In this document: positions 47,546 through 58,516 of the stretch, one piece after another
Layout of the letters: each line of letters starts with the position of its first letter
Numbering within the stretch: the stretch's first letter is position 1
NCBI GenBank assembly: GCA_902728285.1
Contig: CACVBU010000402.1
Span: 1,776,528 to 1,840,527, forward strand
Source: Clytia hemisphaerica
Lineage: Eukaryota > Cnidaria > Hydrozoa > Leptothecata > Clytiidae
Length of the DNA: 64,000 nucleotides
Reading direction: 5' to 3'
Position numbers and translations under genes: made by a program
Notes under the pieces: model-generated
The model's input: the letters and a program-made list of their open reading frames with translations, nothing else
Told to the model about the DNA's origin: nothing
The model's database searches: none

Positions 47546-47561
47546 TTACCAGAACGGGCAC
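47546..47561 (-). CDS. mTOR: mTOR exon 14, 16-nt terminal exon
   Basis: After acceptor TTTTTTCAG, the bases complete Trp and encode CPFW and a TAA stop, the invariant C-terminus of mTOR. A very short coding exon, easily missed by gene finders. Confidence 0.92.
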
Positions 47562-50500
47562 CTGAAAAAAGGAAAGATTAAATTTTTAGTTTGTTTGTGA
47601 CTAGGTCAAGATAAATTCCCACTCAAGACCGAAAACGTTAGACCTTATATCTAATAAAGGAGGGCAGAAATCAAAATGTAAAAAAACGAGAGGTCAGAGT
47701 ATATATTGTATATATGCGGTTAAATCTAGTTGTCCAGAATATTCAGAACATGCTATATTCCTTGTAGGGATGAGAGAATTCTACATTTCCTCCTGACTTT
47801 ATCTATTTATTAAAAACGTGAACGTGAAGTGAAAATATACTTACCATCCAATATAAGCTTGGCAGAGGTTAGCATGTGAAGTGGCTTGTTGAATCAATAA
47901 ATCAACTTGTGTGTCAACATCTATCGCTTCGTCTTTGTTGAAATCGCGCCCCGTCAATTTATCACGAACATGTTTCACGATTTGTAACGCTGTCTTATTG
48001 ACGGCTTCCGGTTTATTATTACTGTGTTCCGGATCTTGTGTCGGGTGTTCCGGATTGGTAACCTTTTTACCGCGTGGACGGTCGTGCGTTCGATCCACGT
48101 TAAACTCCGATAAGATCAACTCCGTAGGATTCCAGTCGTTTTTGGAAGAAGTATAAGCTTACTATAAGAACTCTAAATCTGTTGTTCAGCTGTTCTCTCT
48201 AAATCATAATAGGAGGAGAATAGGAGATTTAGAAGTGTCCAAATTTCTTACCGTGACCTTCATTGTGCGTTGAATAAGATTCTTGTCTTCCTTTTGATCG
48301 TTTCTCCGCTGAAAAAAAATTGACAAAACATTAATAGTGACCATTGACACTGTTTGCAGTGTGGGACCTATTTACTTTGCTTTATACCTATTGTATAAAG
48401 AAAAATCCCCAAGACTCGTTATCTTACTTGAAACAGAATCCTTTTTCATTCGATAGATGTTCGATTCCCAAAGGTAATAAAATGGGAAAGGTAATTTGAA
48501 TTAAAATTAGCGAGAGCTATACAAGTGGTAACAAAAACAACTTACTATCAATCAAGCGCCAGTTCAATAAAGGATCGTAAACGAAAGCTTCGAGAACGGC
48601 CATTAAACTGTCTTTGCTTTCACGTAAAACACGCATGACACTTTCACACGTCATACGGTAGTTGCCGTCAATACCCGTCACCTGAAAGACATCAATTTTT
48701 CACTTTCAATTCTTTTATCTAGAGATAACACTTATTTATAAAATGTCTTGGCTCAGACTTAAGTCTCAAAACAATAGTTTTATCTTTAGCTGCGAAAGCT
48801 AATAAAGGACAAAGATTTCAATCCATTCCCAACATTACAAGCTTTGAAGGATGCATAATTAATGTATTGCTGCAATTCGCCCTTTCAGTCTTTAAAGTTT
48901 ACCAAGAAATTGCTGCTGTATGGCTAACTATGTAATATCCCGTATGAAGTTAAACAAACAAACCTCCATAGCGTTCGTCAACATTCTGGTCAAACGGAAT
49001 GGGACTTTCTCGGGAAACTTTTCTCTCGTCATTGCAACCTAAAAATGGTGAAAGTGAAGATTAAAAAAAGATCGTAAAATTAAGTAATAAATTGACACAA
49101 AGATTCTCACTCAGGATATAATACCGAGTTTATGTATGTTTGTTTTTCTGAGACGGAGTTTATTTGTCTTACTGAAGACGACGGTAAATGAGCACTTTTA
49201 CCGTCCTCGATTTTGCGGGTTAAAACTGCGGGTTGTTCCAAATCGCTTCAGTCACTTACTGTCCTCAAAAGTGCAACTAAATAAGCTCGCTAATACAAGA
49301 CATAATAAGATAAACGACATAAAAATAGGTTTGACAAAGCTTTTAACGAAGAAACACAATATAAAAATATTTTTGAAGAAACATCTCTTACTTCGAAGCA
49401 ATCACCAAAATCAATATGTAAAATCTTTCCAGACATTCGATCTAACATCAAATTCGAAGGATGCCTGATAAAAATAAAAGAAGAGTAAGATAGGAGTGAT
49501 GGTTGACAGGTCGCTAGCGTCAGGGTCTCGGGGGGGGGGGGCAGCTGGGCAAAAGGACCGACGGGTATGTGCGGGTCCTAAGGGTACCTTTTCCAATATG
49601 TTTAAAATGCACTGTAAGGGTCGGAAAAACTAGAGATGCACTGTAAGGGTAGAAATTTCAGAAAATTCTTGAAAAATCTAGATATTTTGACCAAAAATGC
49701 TAGAATTTTGACCATTTTTTGCACGAAAGGGATCGAAAATTTGGGGGAAAATGCACTCTAAGGGTATGATTTTCACTGATTTTTGCTGCACTGTAAGGGT
49801 GCAATTATAAAAGCCAATTTTTGGCCCGCACATACCGTCAGTCCGCAAACCCAGTGCCCCCCCCGGGGTCAGGGTTTAACGTTTGGGATTCCCACTCTTC
49901 CTAGACTGTAGGACGAAGACGATACAACCCTGATTTTATTTGGGAAATGCGCGTATTATTTCGATTTTGACACGGTGGATTCTTCTCAACTCGAACACGC
50001 ACGAGGAACACAAATTTGTTAGAGTTAAGGAAATTTCGACTTACGTATTAAGGACTATAAGGCATTGTTAACTGAAAGGACTAAAGAAAACTTCGTTCGA
50101 GTTAAAGATACATCCGAATTATAAAGTTTCGAATTATGAAAACTCTACTGTATGTAGTAATGGGAGTCAAATTTGTAATAAAATTGTGCTGCTTACCTGT
50201 CACCCAATCCAAGAACGTAACCCACCATTGACATCACAGCGAGCGACCGCGTGTAATTCAAACGGCGGTCATACCAAACCTATTGAAAGGTTATATATTG
50301 AAATTAAAAAAAAACATAATTACAGATCGAAAAGAGTTTCGAAAACTACAGTTGACGCTCTCTAATTCGATCTTCAAGGGGAATTGGATTTCTATCGAAT
50401 AAAGGAGCCTATTAAATAATAGAACGCCGAATTAGAGAACGTCAACTGTAATTCAATCAAACACGACTGTTTTCCGAAACTAAAGCTTTTATGGAATCAG

Positions 50501-53500
50501 TAAATAATTACCTTATCGGGGAAAACTTTTGGCCAAGCGACGATTATTTTTCCCCGACGAAAATTTTCCCCGGCCTTAATGCGTTTACCAACTACCAGCA
50601 AGTGACGAATACTTTTCCCCGACGAAAGTTTTTCCCAACGAAAATTTTCCCCGACGAAGTTTTCCCGATAATTATCACTCAATCACTGTTAGAACAATCA
50701 ACTTACCTCAGAACTGGGACTCTTCAGCCAGTGAACTTTGGCCAAATCGTAACCCTGTGTTGTGTTCAAAGCATGTTCGAAAACATGTTTGACACAATTT
50801 AAACTAAAAAAAGCTAATGCTATAAGAGCTGTCCTCAATAAAAAGTGAGTGAAGATAAGATTTTGGCAGTAGCATTTTCCAAATCAATACGTTTGAAATA
50901 TGCCATTGGTGGCAAGGGTTTCAGTAGCTTTTCTATTTAGATCTCAAACTTTTTCACCACCTAGTCTTCTTAAATTCATTTGTATATTCAAAAATTGAAA
51001 GACAGTGCATGTGTATTTTATCAATTCAATGATTGTCAAGAATTTGCCGACCATGGGTTTACACGAATCATTACGTCAGTTTAAAAAAAACCATCTTCTG
51101 ACGTATCTTTCCAGAAAATATTTGACGTCAATTATTTTCTTTCAATTGAAAATTCTTTTCAAATATTTCTTCTGTTGAATCAAGTCGCAGAAAGTCTTGT
51201 AAAATGTGTATTTTGAGTAAAATAAAAGTCTTCGGTGAAAACTCGAACGTTTCAAGTAAATCTTTGTTCAAGATTGCTTCTGAGACAAAGGTCGATATCA
51301 CTCGTGTAAAAGTTTTCACCGCAAAACGCAAATCAGTCGTCGATTTGCATTCAAAAATTGAATCCCGAGATGAATTTCATCAAATCGGAAAATCCAAGAA
51401 TCCTCGTGCAATGGCATTTGCATTGGAGAATTCAAACATAAAGAAGTTGAACACTGGACGTTCTCAAATCAATTCGAAGAAGTACCATCGTGTTCTGAAA
51501 GCTTCATACAAGAACGCTGTCTTCAAATCTCAACCTTTCACTGAGGCTCGTGTTGTTATCAAAGCAAAACGCCGAGACGCGAATGATCTCATTCAACAAC
51601 GTCCACTTCCTTGTGTCGAAATGGGTGAATCAACAGTCTACAAAAGTACAGATGACTTCACTGAATTAGCTGACCAGTTCACCAATAAAATAACAATCTC
51701 ATCAGATGTCCGCTCAGGAGAAACCAAAGTCAACAAGCTATTCACACCAACCGACTATGTCGCTAAAACACTTAACGAAGCTGAATCAAACGTTTCAAAA
51801 GGACGGAAGAGAAAATCTACATCAAATGTCGAGTGCGACGATAGCGATGATAAAGACTTTGAGCAGCTCTTCAAACGTCTACGCATCTGAACATAAAAAA
51901 TAATTTCTATTTTTCTTGCAAATATAACACCTTTAAACGCAAAATACGTTGTTTTTCTTCTTTGTCTTGAATTTCGCTACTTTTAGGGAACATATCCTAA
52001 TATCTTTGAAATTTTGCCATTCCAAAAGTAAATTTAAAGAAAAACAACAATGTTTTTAAAATTGAGCAAAAGCTTTTCGATTAAAAATCATCTTCAGTGC
52101 TACAAATGATGTTAAAAATTGGAAATCAAAAAAGTTACAATTTATGTGTTTAAAAGCAATTAAATGTAGTAAAAAACTGGATAAAAGAAACATCATAAAA
52201 TACAAAAGGCAATGCATGTTAAGAGAATATGTAAAAAGTAATTAAAATAATCGGCTAAGTTACTCCATTTCGGAAAAGAATCAATCGGTTTGAGTCTAGT
52301 TGGTCATTTAAAGACGGTCTCTTGAGGCTATGATAGATGCCTCTAAGTTCTTCCGTAAACCAGTTTTCTCAGAGGCATTAAAGATAACTTTCCAAACGAA
52401 TTGATGATTAGGGAATTTACGCAGGTGTTTGGCTTGGTTCAGAGGTTTTTGTCAAGTTTTCATGTTCCCCCCAATCTGGTTTCGACGTTTCTTTCGGTTT
52501 CTCACAAATATTTCCACAAGTGCAAATTCCTTCATAAATTTGCATGCCGGATATGGGTTCTTATCTTTGACATTAAACAATTGCCTGACTTTCTTGTGGA
52601 CCATTTCACGGCAAAATCGATATTATTCTTAGTGAAGGACTTTAATTCTCTAAAAAACGTTTTGATAAAGATTCATTCTCCTCACAGAACGGAATTTCAA
52701 TAAGAATAAACTTTCTTGGCTCTTTAAACAAGAACTTCTGGGATTATGAATTCTGACGACGTGTCAAGCTTCATTTCAAATTGATTGATAACCGCTCTCT
52801 GTAAAACGTGTGGGAAAGCCAGCATTTTGAACTTTGTACGAATTACTTGTTTTTCTCAAATTCAAAATTCATACCTATCCGATACGATCTGTTGAGATCA
52901 CCATTGATGGCATTTCGTTTATAGCGTTTGGGAATTTGGGAAGACCAGTGAGTTGCCATTTTGTTCGGTTTTCTGTGGACTGAGGTGCGGACTTTCTCAT
53001 TTACGTTTACATCAATATTGGTGTCCAGAAACTTCGAAGGCCCTAACTCTTTGTGAAATTAATGTTAGGGGATAATTGTTCAGAGCAAGGAAGATGGTCT
53101 GTTTCATTGATTTTTCTTCGAACAATGACGTCATCGACATATCTCTTGTAGAATGTTGGTTGAACCACTTTGACAATATCGGATTCCATTTTAGTTAGGA
53201 AGATATTCGCAAGTGTGACTGAAAGAGGTCCACCCATGGTACAGCCATCAGTCTGTTTGTAGTAATTGGATTGGAAAATAAAGGTATTCTCGGTTGATAA
53301 TTTAAGTAGCAAACGTTTCATGATAAGACGGGTGCAAATTGTGGGTAATTTCTTGTTTACATATATTTCATCTAGGATGTAGTCTATCGTGTCATAGATA
53401 GGAACATTAGTAAATAAAGATTCGACATCATAGGAAAAGATTTCACATACTCCAATCTCAAACGACTCAAAGATGATAATTCCATCGTTATAATCCCTGG

Positions 53501-56500
53501 TGACAAAGATTCGTGTGTCGTCGTAATGGACAAAGCCGATTATGTCCAAAAACTACAAGACATGATTAACGATGGCATAGAAAACGGAGTGTACAAAGAA
53601 TCTGAAGACAAAACACTAATCGACTTAAAACATTTTCAAGATTTTTTACGCCGAAATTTTCTCAAAGTACAAACATTATGACGAAATGTGGCCAAAATCC
53701 AACGCACCAGCCAAACTGTACGGTACCGCCAAAACACACAAATTCGATGATATTTCTAAAGTTACAATCCAGGACCTAAAATTTCGACCAATTATCGCAC
53801 AAACAGGGACTTTCACCTACAACGCTGCACAAGTAATCTCAAAGTATTTAAAGCCACTTTATACTTGCAACGACTACATCATCAACAGCACCCAAGACTT
53901 TCCTGAAATGATACAAAATGAGCCGCCTATCACCGTCGATGACGAATACGTTTCCTATGATGTCGAATCTTTATTTACTAATGTTCCTATCTATGACACG
54001 ATAGACTACATCCTAGATGAAATATATGTAAACAAGAAATTACCCACAATTTGCACCCGTCTTATCATGAAACGTTTGCTACTTAAATTATCAACCGAGA
54101 ATACCTTTATTTTCCAATCCAATTACTGCAAACAGACTGATGGCTGTACCATGGGTGGACCTCTTTCAGTCACACTTGCGAATATCTTCCTAACTAAAAT
54201 GGAATCCGATATTGTCAAAGTGGTTCAACCAACATTCTACAAGAGATATGTCGATGACGTCATTGTTCGAAGAAAAATCAATGAAACAGACCACCTCTTC
54301 CTTGCTCTGAACAATTATCACCCTAACATTCATTTCACAATAGAGTTAGGGCCTTCGAAGTTTCTGGACACCAATATTGATGTAAACGTAAATGAGAAAG
54401 TCCGCACCTCAGTCCACAGAAAACCGAACAAAATGGCAACTCACTGGTCTTCCCCAAATTCCCAAACGCTATAAACGAAATGCCATCAATGGTGATCTCA
54501 ACAGATCGTATCGGATAGGTATGAATTTTGAATTTGAGAAACAAGTAATTCGTACAAAGTTCAAAAATGCTGGCTTTCCCACACGTTTTACAGAGAGCGT
54601 TATCAATCAATTTGAAATGAAGCTTGACACGTCGTCAGAATTCATAATCCCAGAGTTCTTGTTTAAAGAGCCAAGAAAGTTTATTCTTATTGAAATTCCG
54701 TTCTGTGAGGAGAATGAATCTTTATCAAAACGTTTTTTAGAGAAATTAAAGTCCTTCACTAAGAATAATATCGATTTTGCCGTGAAATGGTCCACAAAGA
54801 AAGTCAGGCAATTGTTTAATGTCAAAGATAAGAACCCATATCCGGCATGCAAATTTATGAAGGAATTTGCACTTGTGGAAATAATTATGTTGGAGAAACC
54901 GAAAGAAACGTCGAAACCAGATGGGGGGAACATGAAAACATTGACAAAAACTCTGAACCAGCCAAACACCTGCGTAAATTCCCTAATCATCAATTCGTTT
55001 GGAAAGTTATCTTTAATGCCTCTGAGAAAACTGGTTTACGGAAGAACTTAGAGGCATCTATCATAGCCCTCAAGAGACCGTCTTTAAATGACCAACTAGA
55101 CTCAAACCGATTGATTCTTTTCCGAAATGGAGTAACTTAGCCGATTATTTTAATTACTTTTTACATATTCTCTTAACATGCATTGCCTTTTGTATTTTAT
55201 GATGTTTCTTTTATCCAGTTTTTTACTACATTTAATTGCTTTTAAACACATAAATTGTAACTTTTTTGATTTCCAATTTTTAACATCATTTGTAGCACTG
55301 AAGATGATTTTTAATCGAAAAGCTTTTGCTCAATTTTAAAAACATTGTTGTTTTTCTTTAAATATCCTAATATGATTTGTCGCTATTTTGTTAAGATCTT
55401 TCTTATATTAAAAAAACATTAGAAGCAGAAAGGAAAATTACCTGTTGGAAAGATATTTCGTTTTGTGTTTGAGGGCCATTCTCCATGATTTGATGTAAAG
55501 GATCCAACACGGCAAACATTCCTTTCACGTTACGTTCACCAAGATATAACCGAGATGCTTCTTCTAGTCCTTCAGCCCATAATTCATGCCACAGGATAGT
55601 AACTCGGATCAACTCTTCGCTTACCATCATAGCCTGTTCTACTAACGCTAGACTGTGTTCACGTAGACTACAGAGGATTTGTTCGGCGGCGTTTCGGCGA
55701 TCAGCACTTGCTGACTTCGATGCGACGGTTAACGGATAGATCAAAGCCTGAAAATAGATGGAATTTGAATACAAAGATGAGTTAAGATAACTTAGAAAGT
55801 CATTGACCTTACGTTCTATTCTATCGAATCTCAATGGAAAGGTGTGCAAGCTGAAGGATAATCTCATGATAATCTCTATAGTTTAAAATTATTGTTCGGG
55901 TAGTTCAGAGATTCAAAATTTCACACACTAAAGAATTTAAGGATCCTTGATACGAGAAAATCACGATGTCATATTTTCTTAATGGAAGCACCCGAAAACG
56001 CGGGATTTTGACCACTGTGCTTCTATTTTTAGCAACGGAGAAGGTTCAGATCCCGGCTTTTTTCAGGTGTCTCCGTTAGAAAAATTATTTACACACATTG
56101 AGGATTATGGGATTCTGTTACCTGAGGATGTTGCTTTCCGACGTCGGATAAGAGTTGATGAATCAGTCGACCAATCATTTGTCGTGGTGTATCGATACGC
56201 GCTATCAACTGCGGAATCACCTATATTCAAGTTAAATAATAATAAAGTCAATGTTAATTTCAGTTTACATATAATAGTAGAACAGTTAAAACACAGTTGT
56301 GTAATATACGACGTTTCGACGTTCGCCTTTATCGGATTCAATTAAATCAAAGGTGGCGAGGGATGAAAAACTTTCAAGGTTATGAAAATTCTCCATCTCC
56401 ATGGAAAAGGATATTCAACAATAAAACAATGGGTGAATTTTGAAAGACAATGAGTTAAACCGCTTAAAGCTCAAATAGACTAAAACATACCTGGAGCCAG

Positions 56501-57999
56501 TTATCAATATGGATTGTTTTCAATCCATCGACAAGTGCTTTGTGCACGTCATCGTAATGTCCAAAATCGAACCACAACGTCAACAATCTATTGGACAAAC
56601 AGAAAAAAGGAGGTAGACTAGGTTAAAAGAAGATTACTTTGAAAATTAACGACTGGTACTTCCAAAAGTTCGTGGTTCTAAGACAAGTTTGAATCATGAA
56701 GGCGAAGTAGGAAACTATAAACATTACGATGAAAGTTTCCAATCTCTGTCAATTTTTGAACCATCAACAAGTAGTATTAAGTATTAAGTCCTAGAGAATT
56801 CTTGTTAAGTGAAAAGTGGATTACGATGAAATAATTCTAAACAGTGAACTGACCTCAAAGTGTCTTGGAGTGAATTACCACGTGACAAGGAAATGGAATG
56901 GAAGAAACCTTTGACAGCAGGTACTGTATAATTGTGCACCGTCGCATCCAACGGCTACATTATAACAAAACAAAAGTTATTGTTCGGATGTACAATAAAA
57001 TAATAAATTCAGTGGCATTGATAGTAAATTTTCAAAGGAAGAAAACGCCCTTTGAAATACGATGACTAATCTCAGCCAGATTTTTTTCTTTGATTTTCTG
57101 GAATACAAGGCAAGCTAAAGAGTCCGAATGAAATCAATGCGAATTTGTTGGTGTTTCAAAACCGAATGTAAACTGCAGACATAATATCGATTCTATATAA
57201 CATAATCCGTTTTGTTGAATTTTGAGGCAGAATTTTTTATTGAAGCCTGGCTTAAACGCTGACGATGACGATGAAATTTAAACAATGATTACGATACAAA
57301 CCTGAAGTTTTCTTAGCGACCCAGGAGGACAGGGCACGACAGGTGTAGGAGGTGCAATGGGTGTGTCACTGTTTTTGTAATACAAAACACTCTCATAATT
57401 CATCAAAGCCCACGAATGCCATACCTGAAACAAATAATGGAATATAGTACAACCTGCATGTTAAAAGATTTAAATGCGAATCAATATTGAGATTACCAGT
57501 ATTACATTTTACTTTCACATTTAGACAAAGGATGCCTAAATTCAAAAATGTCCTGATTAAAACGAAGCAAATACTTTGTCTCAATAAAGAAAACAAAATA
57601 CAGTTTGGTCCCTCTAATTCGTAAATGGAGGAAGAACCAGTAATCGTAATAGTTATGGAGAGTTGAAAGCCAAGAAAGATAAACCCAACGAAATTCACAA
57701 GGAACCAGGAAAACCGTTCGGGTGAAGGAAAAGTGGTCAAAACAAAGTCTACATCTTAGACGGAAAAGGGAAAATTATCCAGTAATATTGAAATTTTGCA
57801 GAATTTCGAGGCGAAAAAGACTCATTTTGTACTTTGCTGAGACATGGAATAACTTTGTACGCTGAAGGAGAGTTGGATGTACCTTGTAACTTTTGTCAGC
57901 GGCATGATATTGCAAAATATGTGGGATTGTAAGTCCACGCACACACACAGACAAGAATTTGTAACGTTGATTGAATTGATATTGAGGTTCAAGTTCAAA
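47546..57999 (-). CDS. mTOR: mTOR serine/threonine kinase, 3' half, 14 exons, gap in kinase N-lobe
   Basis: Encodes the C-terminal part of target of rapamycin, the PIKK-family kinase of TORC1 and TORC2 that links nutrients to growth. Exons traced on the minus strand: FAT-domain end, FRB, kinase C-lobe with catalytic loop and DFG, and FATC ending in CPFW. All joins use GT-AG sites and keep frame, except between the exon at 55442-55747 (ends on a whole codon, in FRB) and the one at 50707-50803 (needs two bases from an upstream exon). By comparison with known mTOR proteins about 205 residues are missing there: the last FRB helix, the linker and the whole ATP-binding N-lobe. Upstream exons lie beyond the BEL/Pao insertion. 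The high conservation of the remaining exons argues that the true gene is functional and that the missing part reflects assembly loss or a very recent deletion. Confidence 0.92.
47845..48157 (-). CDS. mTOR: mTOR exon 13 (linker and FATC)
   Basis: Starts at acceptor AGTAAG (weak), poorly conserved linker, then [18 protein letters not shown] and LCQAYIGW of FATC. Ends two bases into the final Trp codon of that segment at donor ATG|GTAAGT. Confidence 0.92.
48252..48308 (-). CDS. mTOR: mTOR exon 12 (negative regulatory linker)
   Basis: A short basic, serine-rich piece ([12 protein letters not shown]) that corresponds to the phosphorylated linker before FATC in other mTORs. In-frame on both sides. 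Confidence 0.85.
48546..48681 (-). CDS. mTOR: mTOR exon 11 (kinase C-lobe)
   Basis: [20 protein letters not shown] to [13 protein letters not shown]. Donor GATA|GTAAG leaves one base for the next exon. Confidence 0.95.
48964..49038 (-). CDS. mTOR: mTOR exon 10 (activation segment)
   Basis: 25 codons, [20 protein letters not shown] to NAME; the conserved PIKK activation loop. Confidence 0.95.
49392..49464 (-). CDS. mTOR: mTOR exon 9 (catalytic loop and DFG)
   Basis: [20 protein letters not shown] then DCFE: the His of the catalytic loop and the metal-binding DFG are intact. Confidence 0.95.
49527..49867. mobile_element. hAT-like G-rich foldback element, second copy
   Basis: Starts CTCGGGGGGGG, ends CCCCCCCCGGG, flanked by a perfect 8-bp duplication GTCAGGGT (49519-49526, 49868-49875). 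Interior repeats CACTGTAAGGGT and GGGTATGTGC/GCACATACC. It sits in the mTOR intron between exons 8 and 9 and is spliced out. Confidence 0.85.
50197..50279 (-). CDS. mTOR: mTOR exon 8 (catalytic loop, first part)
   Basis: [18 protein letters not shown] to GYVLGLGD and a split Arg; supplies the catalytic Asp of GDRHPSN. Confidence 0.95.
50506..50676. mobile_element. Foldback element in an mTOR intron
   Basis: Ends TTATCGGGGAAAACTT and AAGTTTTCCCGATAA are inverted; the interior repeats TTTTCCCCGACGAAAATT four times. Non-coding. Confidence 0.65.
50707..50803 (-). CDS. mTOR: mTOR exon 7 (kinase, before catalytic loop)
   Basis: Begins one base into a codon-completing position, then [19 protein letters not shown] and [13 protein letters not shown]. 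Matches the KVEVFEHAV...LWLKSPSSE segment of the C-lobe. Needs an upstream exon ending in phase 2, which exon 6 does not supply. Confidence 0.92.
51204..51890 (+). CDS. Hypothetical basic protein, antisense in mTOR gap intron
   Basis: 228 codons, intact, on the strand opposite to mTOR and free of repeats found elsewhere in the window. Very basic (many Lys/Arg), with a C-terminal nuclear-localisation-like cluster GRKRKS, an acidic patch [11 protein letters not shown] and final FKRLRI. Predicted disordered and nuclear by composition. No family was recognised. No AATAAA stands out immediately downstream, though AATAATTTC follows the stop. It could be a nested intronless gene, a retrocopy, or chance. 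Confidence 0.45.
   Translation: MCILSKIKVFGENSNVSSKSLFKIASETKVDITRVKVFTAKRKSVVDLHSKIESRDEFHQIGKSKNPRAMAFALENSNIKKLNTGRSQINSKKYHRVLKASYKNAVFKSQPFTEARVVIKAKRRDANDLIQQRPLPCVEMGESTVYKSTDDFTELADQFTNKITISSDVRSGETKVNKLFTPTDYVAKTLNEAESNVSKGRKRKSTSNVECDDSDDKDFEQLFKRLRI
52250..53440 (-). pseudogene. Penelope-like reverse transcriptase, truncated inverted copy
   Basis: The minus-strand frame from 53437 has [18 protein letters not shown], the [18 protein letters not shown] block and [10 protein letters not shown] with its catalytic Asp pair, then frameshifts before the connector and endonuclease part. Upstream sequence of the element is missing; the first 37 residues of the open frame are unrelated antisense of the other copy. 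Confidence 0.85.
53455..55140 (+). pseudogene. Penelope-like reverse transcriptase with GIY-YIG domain, frameshifted
   Basis: Order on plus strand: [15 protein letters not shown] and [17 protein letters not shown] (N-terminal core, from 53455), a frameshift near 53650, [70 protein letters not shown], a second frameshift near 54425, a connector, a third near 54850, and the endonuclease core [18 protein letters not shown] with a downstream WGEH. Stop at 55138-55140. At least three frameshifts make it inactive, but the motifs are well kept, so insertion is fairly recent. Confidence 0.88.
55442..55747 (-). CDS. mTOR: mTOR exon 6 (FAT end and FRB domain)
   Basis: 102 codons, [12 protein letters not shown] to NEISFQQ. 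Includes most of the FKBP-rapamycin-binding domain: [20 protein letters not shown]. The serine whose replacement gives rapamycin resistance (EEAS) is kept, but the usual Phe of RLYFGERN is Leu. Ends phase 0 at donor CAG|GTAATT. The last FRB helix with the key Trp should follow but is not found. Confidence 0.95.
56122..56220 (-). CDS. mTOR: mTOR exon 5 (FAT domain)
   Basis: 33 codons, [17 protein letters not shown] to HPQ. Acceptor AATATAG, donor CAG|GTAACA. Confidence 0.95.
56491..56587 (-). CDS. mTOR: mTOR exon 4 (FAT domain)
   Basis: [20 protein letters not shown] to DNWLQ, matching the LTLWFDYGH...WLQ segment. Confidence 0.95.
56854..56954 (-). CDS. mTOR: mTOR exon 3 (FAT domain)
   Basis: Contains [18 protein letters not shown] and ends LQDTL with a split Arg codon; near-identical to known mTOR. 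Confidence 0.95.
57302..57424 (-). CDS. mTOR: mTOR exon 2 (FAT domain)
   Basis: 41 codons starting [17 protein letters not shown], the AWHAWAVMNFEAVL block of mTOR, then a proline-rich linker much shorter than in vertebrates. Confidence 0.9.
57883..57999 (-). CDS. mTOR: mTOR exon 1 of those seen (FAT domain)
   Basis: 39 codons, from acceptor TTTCTTAAG to donor AAG|GTACAT. The end, [16 protein letters not shown], matches the IPKVLQYY...YK segment of FAT. The first ~22 residues are unlike other mTORs, so the 5' boundary is less certain than the 3' one. Confidence 0.65.
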
Positions 58000-58516
58000 C
58001 TTAAGAAATAAAATGAATGAAAATTCCTAAGTTTCTAATTAACAAAATAAATTGAGCCTTGAATTATAAATGTATTTGACAAGTAGAGCCCAACTTAACT
58101 TATCCTAAGGCCTGAACAGTCACTATGCAAAATCTTTTCGAAATTCTGATTACGTCAGCAAAAAATAGGATTTTTTCTTTTTCCTAATTTCTGCTGACGT
58201 CATGAAAATTTTGAAAAATTTCTTTTTCTCAATGATCGACTTTAATGAGATACATCTTTGGTGAAAGTTTGAAGACAATTGGAAAAACCATTCTTGAGAA
58301 ATTCAATTTTTAGTTTTTATGACGTCATCGATTATGACGTCATAATCAGTTTTTACGGTTTTTCGCCAAAATCAGAGAAAAAACAATTAGGTTACACATC
58401 AGGTTAGAAACTTAATCATAGTACCCTTCATGTTCAGTCATTTGTTTGGTCACTTTCTGTCGACTAATGCGATCTAAATATTATGGTAATTTTCAGTTTT
58501 TTAGACATGCCATAAC
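58000..58516. other. Non-coding; mTOR intron and possible BEL/Pao 3' LTR
   Basis: AT-rich with TGACGTCA at about 58193, 58321 and 58336. If the element at 58517 has a 3' LTR it must lie here, since it directly follows the gag-pol stop, but the partner LTR is beyond the right edge so it cannot be delimited. Confidence 0.45.

Larger units (their letters stand above)
52004..55361. mobile_element. Head-to-head Penelope-like insertion with 12-bp target duplication
   Basis: Flanked by ATATCCTAATAT at 51992-52003 and 55362-55373. A truncated minus-strand copy (52004 to about 53440) and a longer plus-strand copy (about 53440-55361) meet head to head and share their 3' part almost exactly, down to the common tail GTTGTTTTTCTTTAAAT-like end. 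Inverted tandem organisation and partial 5' truncation are typical of Penelope-like elements. It lies in the mTOR intron where kinase exons are missing. Confidence 0.85.

Noticed and set aside
49136..49468. 110-codon plus-strand frame
   Set aside because: Antisense to mTOR exon 9 and its intron; shadow frame.
50804..55441. Kinase N-lobe exons hidden in the antisense 228-codon frame or in the Penelope copies
   Set aside because: None of the N-lobe motifs can be read on either strand there; the Penelope part is fully accounted for by reverse transcriptase and endonuclease.
57393..57740. 115-codon minus-strand frame with hydrophobic stretches
   Set aside because: It overlaps mTOR exon 2 in a different frame and otherwise lies in the intron.
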